Shown one piece after another: positions 1 to 13,100 of a stretch of DNA of 64,000 bases (within the stretch, counting starts at the first letter, position 1; each line of letters begins with the position of its first letter). Origin of the DNA: Nyssa sinensis (Eukaryota > Streptophyta > Magnoliopsida > Cornales > Nyssaceae). A program made the position numbers and the translations under genes. Where the stretch lies: positions 7,346,418 through 7,410,417 of the forward strand of contig CM018051.1 in the NCBI GenBank assembly GCA_008638375.1, given 5' to 3'. Below the pieces are notes generated by a model that ran no database searches, was not told where the DNA came from, and saw only the letters and a list, made by a program, of their open reading frames with translations.

Positions 1-1923
1 GACTAGTATGTAATTATTCTTTTATTATACATATTTAAAGAAATCATTTGATCAAACATATATATAAACTATATATATATATATATAGATGAACCACTAT
101 ATAATCATCCACTCAATATATATAAATATTGTAGCACAAACCCATGAGAACAAAGCACTAGACAAATAATTCATATATCTAGAAATAAAACACAGTCATT
201 TGTCAATTTGATAAAGGATGAACAAACATAATATCTACAGCATTTTGGGACAAACAGGAGTAATGGCATACTATATATAGTAATTGGCATCAAGTCAGTA
301 ACAACACTAATTAACTTCACAGCCAACAATAATAACACGCACAAACACAGCATGCACAAAAGTGTGTGTGTGTGTGTGAGAAAGAGAGAGAGAGAGACGG
401 AGACAGGGTCTGTCAACAGTGTGTTTTTATCAAGTGAGAAGGTAAATTAGACTGAAGTATGTCTGGATACAAAGGACAAGAGACACCATAGATGTTGAAA
501 AGCAGTAGCATGTGCCAATTAGAGCACCTAAAAGCCATTAAGGCCCATGAATATATATATATTTTTTTTTATAGGTAAGTGGCCGTTAGAGTGGGAGGTA
601 TTAAGGCCCATAAATATAACCAGAGCCAGTGGTTACAGAAGCGACTACCCTTTCAAGTTTTTAAGCAAACCTTTTCTACCAAAACACAAAAAGTTGAACA
701 ATTTTTTAGGGGGCTAGAAAACTTCAAACATTCTGGCTAATTAAAACGTTAACCTGTAATTTCATGTCACTTTTGATGATCATTTCAGAGATTTTAGGCT
801 TGGGCATGTTCTTGATCACTACCAACTGTACCCACCACCCTGGTTCTTGAGTTTGCACTTGTATATTAATCTAATAATTAGGACCATCAGAGTGGCAGTT
901 GTCTGAATTTTATTTGCTCATGTAAAAGCAAATAATAAAACTAAATTAATCAACTAGTTGACCTAAAGCATATAAAAGTTCGTTGCATGATTATAGAATA
1001 ATGATAAATATCTCACTTTTAATAATTTATCTTTGTCCCACTTTATTATAAATATGGGATCCATCGCTCATGAACCCACCATAAGACTCACCAACGAATC
1101 CACTTTTGCGAGAGATGTGAAACAAAAGTGAGATATAAAAGGTGAAACATCTATTTATTTATCTTTTTTCTTAAGTTAGCTATGCAATGGTGCAATCAAC
1201 TAATTCACTAAATATGAAGAAATTTTCTGTTCATAATAATTATGCTTGCATATATCAAGTTTATGGTTTTTTATAATGAGTGATCTCATATATAATGAAT
1301 TTTTTCAAAAATTTTTTTGAAAGTGTAGATGTAAAGATAGAAAGTTAGGAACTCACTGGCATTTATTATAATGGGTTTAGTCCCTTGCGTTTAGAAGTAA
1401 CTGAGGAAATTTGCTATGCATTGCATTTAGAAAATTTATAGGTGGGAAAAATTTATTTGTGCATGTGTGGACTGAAGATATAGTTGGATGACAAGGTCGA
1501 TTGGACTATCTCCAATTCATGTGTGGAATGAAGATATATCATCAGTGCATCGTAGCAACACTTTATCTATAATGAAAATGATAGCACCAAATTAAGTGTA
1601 GAGAAATCTTTTTTTAAACAACAATTAGAGAAGAATAATCAAACCCATGTTAACTATGTCGGAATGTGTATTTATACTACTTGAATATCACCTCATTCCT
1701 TTATTATGAATGACGTGTTGTTATTTGTTATGTGTAATAGCTTTATTTAGTGAAAAACTGAACTACAATTTTAACATTTTATCTTTCATTTTATAATCTA
1801 TATATTTTGACAGTAATGCACTAATAAAACAATCTTTGTTATTATGAATTTTTTCTAGATATATCATATGGAAAGTCTAAGCTATTATAACTTATTATTT
1901 ATTAGTAGTATTCTTTTTAAAGA
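1..1923. other. AT-rich non-coding flank
   Basis: I see no gene. It contains an 18-bp TA run near 73-90, GT/GA microsatellites at about 360-395, and a T-rich SINE tail near 560-590 (GGCCACTTACCTAT on the minus strand). A small inverted repeat, ATCTCACTTTT / AAAAGTGAGAT, lies at about 1008-1135. Short ORFs are low-complexity translations. Confidence 0.6.
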
Positions 1924-2404
1924 GAAATTTATACTTTAAAAATAAAAAGGTAATTATACTGATCTCTTATGAGATTTCTGGCAATTACACTAACTTTTCA
2001 TGAGGTTTTTGAAATTATACTGATTTACCCTACTTTACATGACAATATATAATACTTTATCCAGTCAAATTTTTTCTTCAAAATGACAAAACTACTTTTT
2101 TGGTATTTTTTTTTTTTAATTTTGATCAGTTTTTTCTAACTTTTTTTAAAGATTCTATTATTATTTTATATAAATTTAAATTTAAGGTTTTTATAAATGT
2201 TTATTTGGAAAATTAAAAAATTGAAAAAAAAACATAAAAATTACAATTTTATCATTTTGAAGAAAAATATTAATTGGAGTAGATATCTATATATTGTCAA
2301 ATAAAATTAAGATGGTCAGTATAATTTTAAAAATCTCTGAAAAAGTTACTATAATTGTCATAAATTCTAAAGAATACCAGTCTAATTACTCAAAATAAAA
2401 TTTC
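1924..2404. mobile_element. MITE with long terminal inverted repeats (about 170-180 bp)
   Basis: The left arm (about 1924-2105) and the reverse complement of the right arm (about 2225-2404) match over almost their whole length. Shared blocks include ACAATATATA and TTTTTCTTCAAAATGA. They flank a short AT-rich centre. There is no coding capacity. The arms are diverged, so this is an old foldback or Mutator-like MITE. A single related arm appears at about 27940-28085. I found no convincing target-site duplication. Confidence 0.65.
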
Positions 2405-3963
2405 AAAAGAAAAATAAAGATGGAAGAGTCATTGGGTTTACTCCTAACTTAATCAAATTAACAAAGCTGCTCAGCCCAATCATCCGAACAGACCCATGCC
2501 CCTCCTATACGGGGCCCAATGATCCTGATTAGCTTTTCTTTTCTTTTCTTTTCTATTTAATTGAATTCCTATCTTATCCTTCACTTTGAAATGTCATTTT
2601 AATTGTCATGGACCAACTAGCAAGGATGGATATATGGAAAAAATCTCGAATGGGTCCGATTTAGTGACGTGGCAACGTGTCTTTTTAAAAATATTTCTAT
2701 TGAATATTATTGAAGAAATACATTATCACATGATATATGAGATTCACTAAAAAAATATCTCTAATATATAACCTCAAAATACTTGAAAAAGAAAGAAGAA
2801 ACAACATTTTTTTGAGAAAGTATAAGTTTATTATTGCCCAACAAAATGAAACAAAAAGTAAAACTTTATAATATTTTGATCTGATCTATTAGTGAATTCT
2901 ATCATTACCCTTTGTTTTAATTTAAATATCATGTCAACATTTAACTGCTATGCTACATATAATCGCCTTGATCAAATTAGGGTTAACATATGAATTAGAT
3001 TAAGGTACCAATTGTACTTGTTCTTCTTATCAATAAAATTGATTTCTTGTTCAAAAAAAATATGAATTAGATTAATTAAGAAGTCTCTTTGTAGAACAAA
3101 TCTTTAGGAATTGTAGTTGTATCAATACCATTAACCATACATATCTAAGAGTTTTCTGTAATAAAGATTGTTAGATCGTCTTTGCAAGTTAAAAGAAATT
3201 AATTATCATTTTAATACTTAAGAGAGAAATCTACTTCATTTTACCGAACAAGTATATTATGGTTGTAAAATCACCCACTCATTTAAAAACGTATGTTGCT
3301 AAAGAGTATATAGATTTAATATTATATCTTCTAATACGCCCTTTTACGTGTGGTCAGTCTGAACCAACACGTGCACCATTTTATATTATCAGATGATGGT
3401 AAAATTTGAAATTAGGACATTATACTTCTTCTGATATTGTGTTAGACAATCGATATATCTAAAAGCTACAAAATGAAACAAAATAAGAGACTTTTTCAAT
3501 AGATATGATAGTAATGATATGCATAAAAATAAAATTCCGTTACTATCATGTTAAATTACACAAAATATATGTAGAAATGCTTGAGCACGTTCCAGTACCA
3601 TGTTTAAATTATTAATTACTTTGAAAAACTTGTGTATGTGGAAGTAAATTCCACTTCCCTTCTCCCTTCCCTCCCTTTAATTTTTATTTTACTAGTAGGC
3701 TTTCAACTTTCAAGTTGGAACAACAATTCCTTAATTTGAGAAACTTCAACTAAATCATAAAATATGTTTCATCCTAATGATGCACACACACAGACACAAA
3801 GCCTATGGATGTATTAATAATCAAAATTGTCTTAGCTTGAAAATATCCTTTCTAAGAAGACAATCTAAGTTTAACAAAGTAATCATAAGCTGAAAGAACT
3901 TGTGTATTTTAACCACTTCACACATTGGTTAATGAAGACTTAAATTGAAAATTTAACTTAGCA

Positions 3964-4010
<47 letters not shown>

Positions 4011-4198
4011 CACGTGCACAAATGTACTAAATAAATACAGAGAAAAGTGCTTTTTTTTTTTTAAGGTAAGCTAAGTTTATTAAGGAGCAAACTAATGAGC
4101 AGTTAGTATCAAGCAGTAGTAAGAATTTCAACTGACCAGCTCCAGAATACTAAAAAAAAAACAATAAGTTGAGACGGGTAAATTCAGAATTAAGGCAT
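2405..4198. other. AT-rich non-coding flank
   Basis: No gene seen. It holds a (CA)n block followed by (TA)n at about 3965-4010, and T/A-rich tails resembling retroposon 3' ends near 4050-4085. Confidence 0.55.
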
Positions 4199-5333
4199 TG
4201 TTAGAAAAATTGGTTTTTTTAGCATTATAATTAGTTATCTTTGAGTTAAAATTAAAATGGGTCCCACAAATTAATTTTAATGGGTCCACATGAGAATATG
4301 TTCTCCTCCATGAGGAGATTAAGATTATATATTAGGTTGGTCAAAACCATTAAGGAGTGAATAAGAAATTGCCTCCAAACATCACTACTTGAAAATGGTA
4401 ACAAAAGTTTGAAACTTGTGCAAAAAGTTTGTGCTCTATATAGGATGGGTATAAGGTTTTTAAAGAATATATATACACATACCTTGGAAGAGGGTTTGGG
4501 CCCCAAGGGATACCCAAGTTTTATGCATGGGGAAGGACCTAAGCAAATGCTTGAACCACCACACGCGCGTCGCCGCCCCGAACCGGCTCGGGCTCGGGCT
4601 TGGGCCGTCGTATATATATCTTTTTAAAAATAGTTAATTTAAATAATTTTTCATTAAACGCGGTCGTTTTGTTACTGTTAAAAAATAATTTAAAACGCTG
4701 CCGTTTAATTACTAGATTAATTAAAACAAAAAGTCACCGTTCTACAAGTACGTTTTTTTTTGTTTTAGTTTAAATACAAAACGACGTCATTTTTTTATTA
4801 CGTTAGTTTGAATTTTGACTGAATAGTCATCTTCTTCATGGGTGCACCTGTGTCTGTTCATCATGAACAGACACAATTAAACCTTCATGACTGTACCAAT
4901 CAGCCATGAATAGGCCTATAAATATACATACATTCACCCATTTGTTTTTTACAATTTTTCTGCATTCAATGTTTGTGTTTGAGAAAGAGTAAACAACTGT
5001 TAGTTTGGCAGACTCACAGATTGAAGTGTTGCTTCCGTGAGATTCAGATCATTGTATCCTGGGAGGCAAACGTCAAAGATCGTGAGCACCATTGCAAGAA
5101 CGAAACTTGTCTTAAGGACATAGTGACAATCACTAGCCTTAATCTAATCCAGTTTCTCTAAGTGTCTCAATATTGTTTCCATTGCTGTTTTATCATAATG
5201 TAATTCTATTTTGGTTTTCTATTTTCGATTCTAGTGAGGAAAAACATACTGCTTTGATTCTATTATCATACTAGTAATCTAGTTTCTAATTTCTTCTGTA
5301 GTTTTTTTGTTTTCCAACAAACCAATTTCTATT
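4199..5333 (+). mobile_element. Possible degenerate solo LTR (Copia-like ends)
   Basis: It begins TGTTAGAAAAATTGGTTT and near 5316-5333 has AACAAACCAATTTCTA, the inverted counterpart expected at the other LTR end, although the final ACA is lost. Inside is a promoter-like CCTATAAATATAC at about 4916. No internal region or second LTR is present and no target duplication was found. Confidence 0.4.
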
Positions 5334-5414
5334 TTTCTTTTCTGAAAGTTCCTGCTATTGTTTTTCCTGTCAACTTGTTGATTCTCCCAGCTGAGAAGTG
5401 GTGCATTCTCAAAT

Positions 5415-5434
5415 CAAGGTGAAAACTCACCTTG
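5415..5434. repeat. Perfect 8-bp hairpin
   Basis: CAAGGTGA, a four-base loop AAAC, then TCACCTTG. It lies just right of the possible solo LTR. Function unknown. Confidence 0.5.
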
Positions 5435-6142
5435 TGAAGTGGGATTTGCATTTTGGTTAAGGATAGGTAGAGGAAGATTTTGCGGCCCTTGAAGTTACCA
5501 TGTCTTCACCTAATAGGCGAGTCTTTGGAATTAAAAATTCTATTCGTGATAAGTGCTATCAAATCAAATTAACTTGATCTTTCATCTGATATCACACCAA
5601 ATGCCCACAACAGAATGTGTTCATGCCAATCATGAGTTTACCTACGTCGTAAAATGAACGAATATGATCTGACATAAACGAATGCACAAGAGTGGGAGCA
5701 AATATTACAAACTCTTTATTTTACACCAAATAAGTAATATGGTGTCTTAGAATTTATGAAATAAGTATAATATTAACACCTCGATTTAATAGGTTAGTCT
5801 TTTAAGTCTTAAACCCAACCCAAGACAATTAGCTTAAATAAATTTGATTGGGAGAATTATGACTCAAATCCCTTTTTTTAACATTATGATTCAATTGCAA
5901 CAAACTTCATAAACTTTACATCTCACATTATAACAATTACGCTCGAAGGTTGTAAAAATTACATATGAACAAAAACATATTTTGATTCTCCTTGATCTAA
6001 TTTTCAAATTAGGTTTTTCCCTATCAGGAGCCACCACCTCCCCTTTCTTGGCAAGTCAAATTTCTCACTCATTTTTGTACTAAAAAATAAAACAAACTGA
6101 ATAGCATTTCTCACTTTAAAAGTGAGGTTCAAATCTGGCATT

Positions 6143-6204
<62 letters not shown>

Positions 6205-6710
6205 CCATTACCTATAACATCAGTTTGGTATTTAACCACTGTTTGAAGTAATGAACCATATCGTGCAAACTTCATTAGTGGGAAAAAAATCCTGTATCTC
6301 GCATTTTTGGCACTGGACATGAACCATATGTCAAGAGCCTCGAGAATTCCACCAATGATCCTATCGTGAGACTTACAATTACAATTATTGATCTCTGATG
6401 GAATCCAAGGCCGATCAAAAAGACACTTTTGAGGACGGAAACTTAGCCTCCCAAAAATCTATAAGATGCAAGTCAATAATAAAAATAAAAATAAAAATAA
6501 AAACTCGGGCAAAAACATTCAATAATGTTTCAAATACTCCAAAGAAACTCAGAATGTACATTGTTTTGATTTCTCGGCTACAAAATCTTGTCCCAACCAA
6601 CCCTTAATTTCTTGTCTAAAAATTCTTGAATAATATATTACACATCAGAAATTATAAAAGAAATTACAAAAATAAGGTCCCCACCAAATTAATGTCATCC
6701 TACTATTTAA

Positions 6711-6716
6711 TTTATT
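6711..6716 (-). terminator. Possible VIR polyadenylation signal
   Basis: AATAAA on the minus strand, about 370 bases after the VIR stop. The surroundings are AT-rich and other near-matches exist, so transcript data would be needed to fix the end. Confidence 0.25.
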
Positions 6717-7084
6717 TAATTTAATACAACAAAAAGTACCTATCATCAGAGTTGGGGGCACACACCTTGGTATTCATACGGTTATGGGGATTTCGCATTG
6801 CCTTTCCACCTTCGTCAAAGCCATATCTATCCCTCAAATCAAATTAAGCTGGATTTCAAAAATGAAGGCTAATAAAATTATAAAAACGAAATGAAACGTG
6901 AAAAGCTGCAAAGTTAATTACACTTCAAGCGGAAAATAAATTTACAGTACACTGATACAATTTTTAGTGTACAAAACATAGCTGAAATTCTCCAAAAGGT
7001 GGAAGGAAGGTTTCGCCAACTCAAAATGGGGACTCTTTACTGATATTGAGATCAGAATACATCCATTGGTTTCACATCATGCCG

Positions 7085-7105
7085 CTATAATTGGCCCAGC
7101 CTTTC
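7085..7105 (-). CDS. VIR: VIR terminal coding micro-exon and stop
   Basis: Six codons, ERLGQL, then TAG, after acceptor TTTGTGATTTATCAG. The expected C-terminus of plant VIR proteins is MLQERLGQL or similar. Only 21 coding bases sit here, so this exon is easily missed by gene predictors. The 3' UTR continues toward lower coordinates. Confidence 0.9.
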   Translation of the reverse strand, partial: ERLGQL

Positions 7106-10100
7106 CTGATAAATCACAAGAAACAAACACTTTTCATGCATGAGTACCATATTAGAGTACAAAACTCCAATTGTGAAAGTATTAAGACTTCAAGAAAATA
7201 GTTTTCCATACAGAGGGAAAAGTTCCATTAATTTGGATAGGCAACTGATAATGAAAGATAGTAAAGTCGTCCCCACCGGGACCAGGGAAAACAAACCAAA
7301 TGGAATCACCATGGAAAAGGAAGAAATGGGAGAAGGAAAAATAAATAGCCACGTGCATTTGTTACAAGCTAACCAAAGATACTATTTGAATGGAACATTC
7401 AGTTTCACAGGCCACCCATTAAGTTTGAGCATATAACTGAAAACTAGAGATTCTATTCAGTGTACTTGTACTATTGCCATCCTACTTTCATTACTTTTGA
7501 ACTAAAGATGCTGGTGCTGATGAAATAAGGGGCAAAAGAGAGGTGGAAAATACATTTGTGTACAAGGGGGAAAAGAAGAAGGGGGGAAGAGGGGTAGAGA
7601 TATCATAGTGAAGAGCAAACCTGAAGCATCTGCATCAACTTTGGATGCTGCTCCAGAAGCTGGCAAAGTTTGTCCCTGTCACTCAATAGAGACTGCCAAG
7701 AAAGAAGAATATTATATGATCAGAGAAAAGAAACAAGTTCAGACCAAATGCATCTCCATAATTTTGTGTGGCTGCATATCAATATTTTTTTTATTATTTT
7801 TCTTTTGTGATAAGAGGTTGAATATACTACATAAAAATTACCTGAATAGCTTCTGGGGAACTAAAGTAATGCTGTAACGACATTCCAGAATCTTGTAGCT
7901 GCTGGGTGGCACCACTCCCTTGCTGATGCAGAACTTGTGGTTGATTATGTTCAACCTGCTGCTGTTGCTGTGCATGCGAAAAACTTTCTTGTTGCTGGGG
8001 TTGGTAATATACATGCATTGGAGAAACTTGGGGCTGTTGCAACATCTGCAACGGCTGCAATTGCATTTGAAGTGGGCTCTGTAGCAAAGACACACCTTGC
8101 TCAGACTGTGGTGAAGCTGGAATAGGTGGCCTAAGATGCTGTGGTGGCTGTGGAGGACGAGGAAGTTGTGGTGGCTGCAGTGGTTGCAAGTGGGCAAGAG
8201 CTTGCATGGATTGGATGGAAGGTAGAGGAATAGGAAGATTCTGTGAGATACTAGGTAGATTTTCTCCGTGATGAGGAGTTGGGCTGCTTCCATAATGACT
8301 CGTGGGTATTGAAGCAGGCCTACTGAAAATTAAGGGTGGCATTAGAGAAGGTGTTGGGTAAGAAGTTAGTAGGGCTCCTGATGCAGAAAGGTTGCCTAAT
8401 CGAGCATCATTTAAAGATGCAATGGAGGTCTGTGGAAGCTCAGTTGTTCCAATACTAGTTTGATTGTATACAAAAGATTGGGAAGTAGAAGTTTTTTGAG
8501 ATGGTAAAGCAGGAGTGGCTGAATAAGGTGGTGGTGTGGGAGGAAGTGGTGGTGCAGGTCTAGTAGATCCACCAGGGGAAGAAAGAGAACTCCGTGCATA
8601 CTTGGAATCAGGCATGGAACTGGAAGATGATAGTGAGGTAGAACTGTTACTTAATGCAGATATATACTCTGTTTTGACCTGCACAAACACACAAAAAGTA
8701 AGGAAGATTAATTGATCCCATAAATTTAGGTAAACCAGTGGGGAACAGGAAGCCCACAGCAGAACTTTGAACAGAAGGCCTATTTTCTCTTACGTGGAAC
8801 CCTGTGGGCAGCGGTGGCTGCATGTCTGCAATAGAATTAACATATGGAGATGATTGACTTGGAACAGGATCCGAAGTCTGGGATTGTAGAGGTGCAATTG
8901 TTGGTGGAGGCGGCATTGGAGGTAAAGGAGGCTGATTCAATTGATATTTCTGTTCATAAAATCCTTGAGAAACAGTACCTAGAGGTACAATACCAGGTTG
9001 TTGTAGATTATTCTTTGGATAGAAGTTAGTTGGAGGCATCCTAGAATCAACTGGTAATTGTACAGATGACGCAGAAGCCTTGCTATAAACTGAGGCAGAA
9101 AACCGAGAACTATTAGCTGCACCAGGAGAATCAAACCCACCCGTGGTCCTAACTGGAACATTCTTTACGTCATCAGACTGCTCAAAATATTTTTTATCTG
9201 AAGAAATACTTGGTTCCCGATTCAGTGACATCTCAGGACGTGAAACTGACATCCTAGAAGAAAATTCACTCTGAGTATTTTCATCAACATTAGATGCTGA
9301 TGGTGTACCCATGTGAGAAAACTGATTACTTTCATTCACATCGCTCTCTGTCTCCTCAACAATTGAATGAGGAGAACTTTGCTCCATCACAACAGATGAG
9401 GGCTGCTGTAGATTATCATCTGGTTGAGGAAAGGGCAGTTTATCATCAGATTCTGAGTCCTCACCTTCAAAAACTATATCAATTCCCTGAAGATCATCAT
9501 CAAGGTCTGGTTTCAACTGCATGGACTTACTGGACTTCTCTGCATCTGTGTCATTTTCAAGAGGTGGATTTTTCACTTGTGCTGTTGCATCACCGACTGA
9601 CATCCCCACAGGATTTTGGCGCTCTCTTTGTCTGGCCATGAATTCATCCACATGAATAGATGGAGGTCTCCCACTGGTAGAACCTATTCGCGGAACTGAA
9701 ATTACGGTAGAACTGCTGGTACCATCAACATTTCTTTCTCGAGCGACATAGTCATCCACATGCATAGAAGGAGGCCTGCTAGTATTTGGCTTGCGCTGCC
9801 GGAATGTGTCCCTACGAGTAGGGCCAGAAGGTGCTGCAGGAGGACCTGATCCCCGAGAAAATGGACTTTGGGCCGTAGTATCAGCTGGGGCAGTGTCTCC
9901 TCTGGGACGTCTATTAGCCCCCTCAAGTGAGGACAATTTTCTTTTAACAGGAAGAGCTGCTTGCGACAATCTATCACGTAGATTCTCAGGACATTCCCAC
10001 AAAAACATATCACCAAGTCCAGCCAAATTGTAATCATCAACTTTTTCAGCACTGCCATCGGCTATATTATGTAACTTTGAAGAAACAGCAACATCACTTG

Positions 10101-13100
10101 ATAACCAAGGAACAACACTAGGAATTATATCATCTGCCTCTACTGAGCCAGTAGGCTTTTGCAGCAAAAATACTAATGACTTTGCAGACTCCTTAACCTG
10201 CAAATTTATAAAAACCCAGTAAGTAATCGAATAACAGGACTCAGGTGTTTTTCCTTTTGTTGGGTGGTTGGGGGGAGGAGGGGGCGCACACTAAGATAAG
10301 TACTATTGAAATTAATTATACCCAATATGAAGTGGTGTTTGTATCAGACACAGCTGAAAACTCGTCATCATTTATCTTTGAGCTTAGCAACGTTATCAAC
10401 TCTTGTATATACTTAATATTCTCTTCATGAAAACCATCACTGCAACTTGTATCATACGGAAGCCCAAAAAGGCACTTCAGTGCAACAATCCTCTCTGAGT
10501 TCAAACTAAGAAACAAGTCAAATGTAAAGTTAGTAAACTTAATAACATTAAGAGAACTCAATTTTATAAAGCTCCATTTGGTGCAGGGGATGGACAATTG
10601 GGAGGGACGGAAGAAGTCCTTGGGAAAAGAAGGGGCCTTTCCCTTTTTTTCATTTAGTTGAGTAGCAAGGAAGTTGCATATTTTACCACCATATCGTCAG
10701 ATATTAAATAAATATTTTTTCCTTGGAAGTGCAAAAACATAAAAAAGAGGAGCCCCTTCACTTCTCATTTTCTCATACTTATGCGAGGAAAGAATATGAT
10801 CAAGAATATGATCAACAAATCATGACACCCCCCCCCCCCAGGTTTCTTCCCCACAGATGTATAGAAACTCAATCCATCCCTCCCCTTTTCCTTTCCTCCC
10901 TTCCCTCCTACCACAAGACTGTTGGACCATAAAATAACCTTTTTTTAATAGGTAAGTGGCCCTTGGGCTGGGAGTTGAACCTGGGACTCGGTGATATTAG
11001 CCAAACCTCTTTACAACTCATCCAATCACAAGGGTTGGACCATGAGATAACTTCTGAGATATAAAATGAAGAAACTAACACGAAAGAAGTTGGTGGAAAC
11101 ATCCTATATGCATAAAAAACTTCATGTGAATACTAGTAGGTCAATTACTTAGAATATAAGAAAAGGAGTTTCCAGGAAACCATATCTGTGGAAGAAGCAG
11201 AAAGTAATTGTTGGCACTGTTAGGAAAATTATGCAATTTTGTTTTGCCAATTCTTTTTCAAAAAGATGTAATTCTTTAGACGAGTAGTTGTTGAATCGTA
11301 TTCAGTCATATGGATTATTGCTAGTATTAAAGTAAGAACTCAAGAAACCTCACAAGTACTACCAAATCTAAAAAAGTGTGCAATACAAGATATGTGATCG
11401 TGCATTACACTTAGGCACTTGACTTGACCTTGGAATTGAATTTAAGTTTAGATAGAACTTCACAATGGTTAAAATAACCTCAAATATGGTTTAGTTTTGA
11501 CTATAGATTAAGTCTACTTATGGGAATTACTAAAAAAACATGTTTCCAAACTAATTTGTATGTTTTTAATTGTTTTCTAGAAAAATCTTTAAAAATCGCG
11601 TTGTAAATTTTCGAAGAATCTTTCCTGTGGCTCGTCCGTTGGGTCATTTAAGTACGTGATAAAAAGTTCTGTTGGGTCATTTAAGTACGTGAACAAAACC
11701 ATCATGGAGGATAGAAAATCAGACAGGAGGAGACTCCTCCAAAACCTCAATGTCTGCAATGTATGTCGGATCGCCTTGTTGCATCGGCTTCTGACTTGAC
11801 GGTTGGGTCAAGCAGCCTTCCACCGATTCAATAGATGGAGAGAAGCACGCAAACAGAGCCGGACGTTACTTAGGCAATGCCGACCAACACTTCAATCACT
11901 GAAATAACAGCTAATTTTTAAAAGCATTCTCGATGGTGCCTTTTTCACTTCTTGAAATTCCCTTTCGGGCGTTAGTTCCTTATAAACAGACTTTTCCTCA
12001 GAAAGATAATCCACTATTTTGACTAACTTATCCATCACCAAAGACAAACAAGAAGCTACATCGCTTGGAAAATCTGTAAACTTTACAAGCTAAGGGGAGA
12101 AGGTCCGAAGAATAATCTCAATGCCTGAACAAGAGCATATTTTCCTTTTGATTAAATCCATAACATTAGAATTAACTTCCACTAGAAAAAAGTGTAAATG
12201 CAATTTCCTTTTAAAAACTGATTCCTTCTTGGTCTCGTACAAACTCACCCTTGTTACCACGGATTACAATCCCAAACCAACCTTTGGTGTTCTCAAATAG
12301 CAGGTTCTAACAAATTAACTTTCAGATCAGTATCATTTAATAAATCCATGTACAACCACCCTCTGAATAATTTTTCACATGATTCTCTAATCCAGGACAC
12401 GCCTTCACAATCTAGATAACTGCATCCTATGTTATATGGACATAGACAAGGCAACAGATATCGGTACAATGCAACACGGAAACATCATGGCTGTGAATTT
12501 TTAGAGAAGTACATCAACACAGCAAAGAACATGAATACATAAGCACCCCTCCCCCACCCCCCCACCCCCTTCTTTCAAAAAAAAACAGAATTCTCTTCAG
12601 TTCAATCCTCAAAGAAGAAAGAAAGAAAGAAAAAAAGTAAAAGTTGATTTAAGTTTCTTCTTTACACTTGTACTCCTTTCCATAATTTAAAAGAAAATAG
12701 GAAAATTTTCCAACATCATAAGCATGCTGGAACTCAGACTCAAAACATGCGTCTTAAGAGTGTTCTAGGCAGCTTGATATCCAACATAGATACAGCTCTT
12801 CTAAGAACCCATGCTACTTGGGCTTCAGTGTATTCAATCCAAGATACAACTGCTAACTTTGCTACTAATTAGAATCTAGGATCGAATTTTCTTTCTATTT
12901 CGTTTCTATTTCTAAATGAACAAAAATGGAATATGAGTAAAAAACCGAAATTCACATGCTTCCATGGAAATGAAGTTATTTTCATTTAAGCATATTGAGA
13001 AATTGTTGAAACATACCGAGACAATCGAAATTTTCAAATCCCATCAACTACAATTTGAGAAACTGGTAAAAGTAGCATTCACATTTTTCTTTATCAAATA

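Larger units (their letters stand above)
5335..7084. other. VIR 3' UTR and intergenic sequence
   Basis: No gene is evident. It contains a (TA)n microsatellite at about 6147-6203 and a (AAAAT)n stretch at about 6478-6500. The part next to 7084 is presumably VIR 3' UTR. The plus-strand ORF near 7140-7436 is antisense to the last VIR intron and matches nothing I know. Confidence 0.5.

Noticed and set aside
6129..6320. ORF with a long Ile-Tyr repeat, and similar ones near 15.5-15.9 kb
   Set aside because: Translations of TA microsatellites.
7140..7436. 98-codon plus-strand ORF
   Set aside because: Antisense to the last VIR intron, no recognisable family and no promoter context.
7937..10058. ORFs of 60-118 codons on either strand across the big VIR exons
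   Set aside because: They are other-frame shadows of the conserved VIR exons, without independent support.
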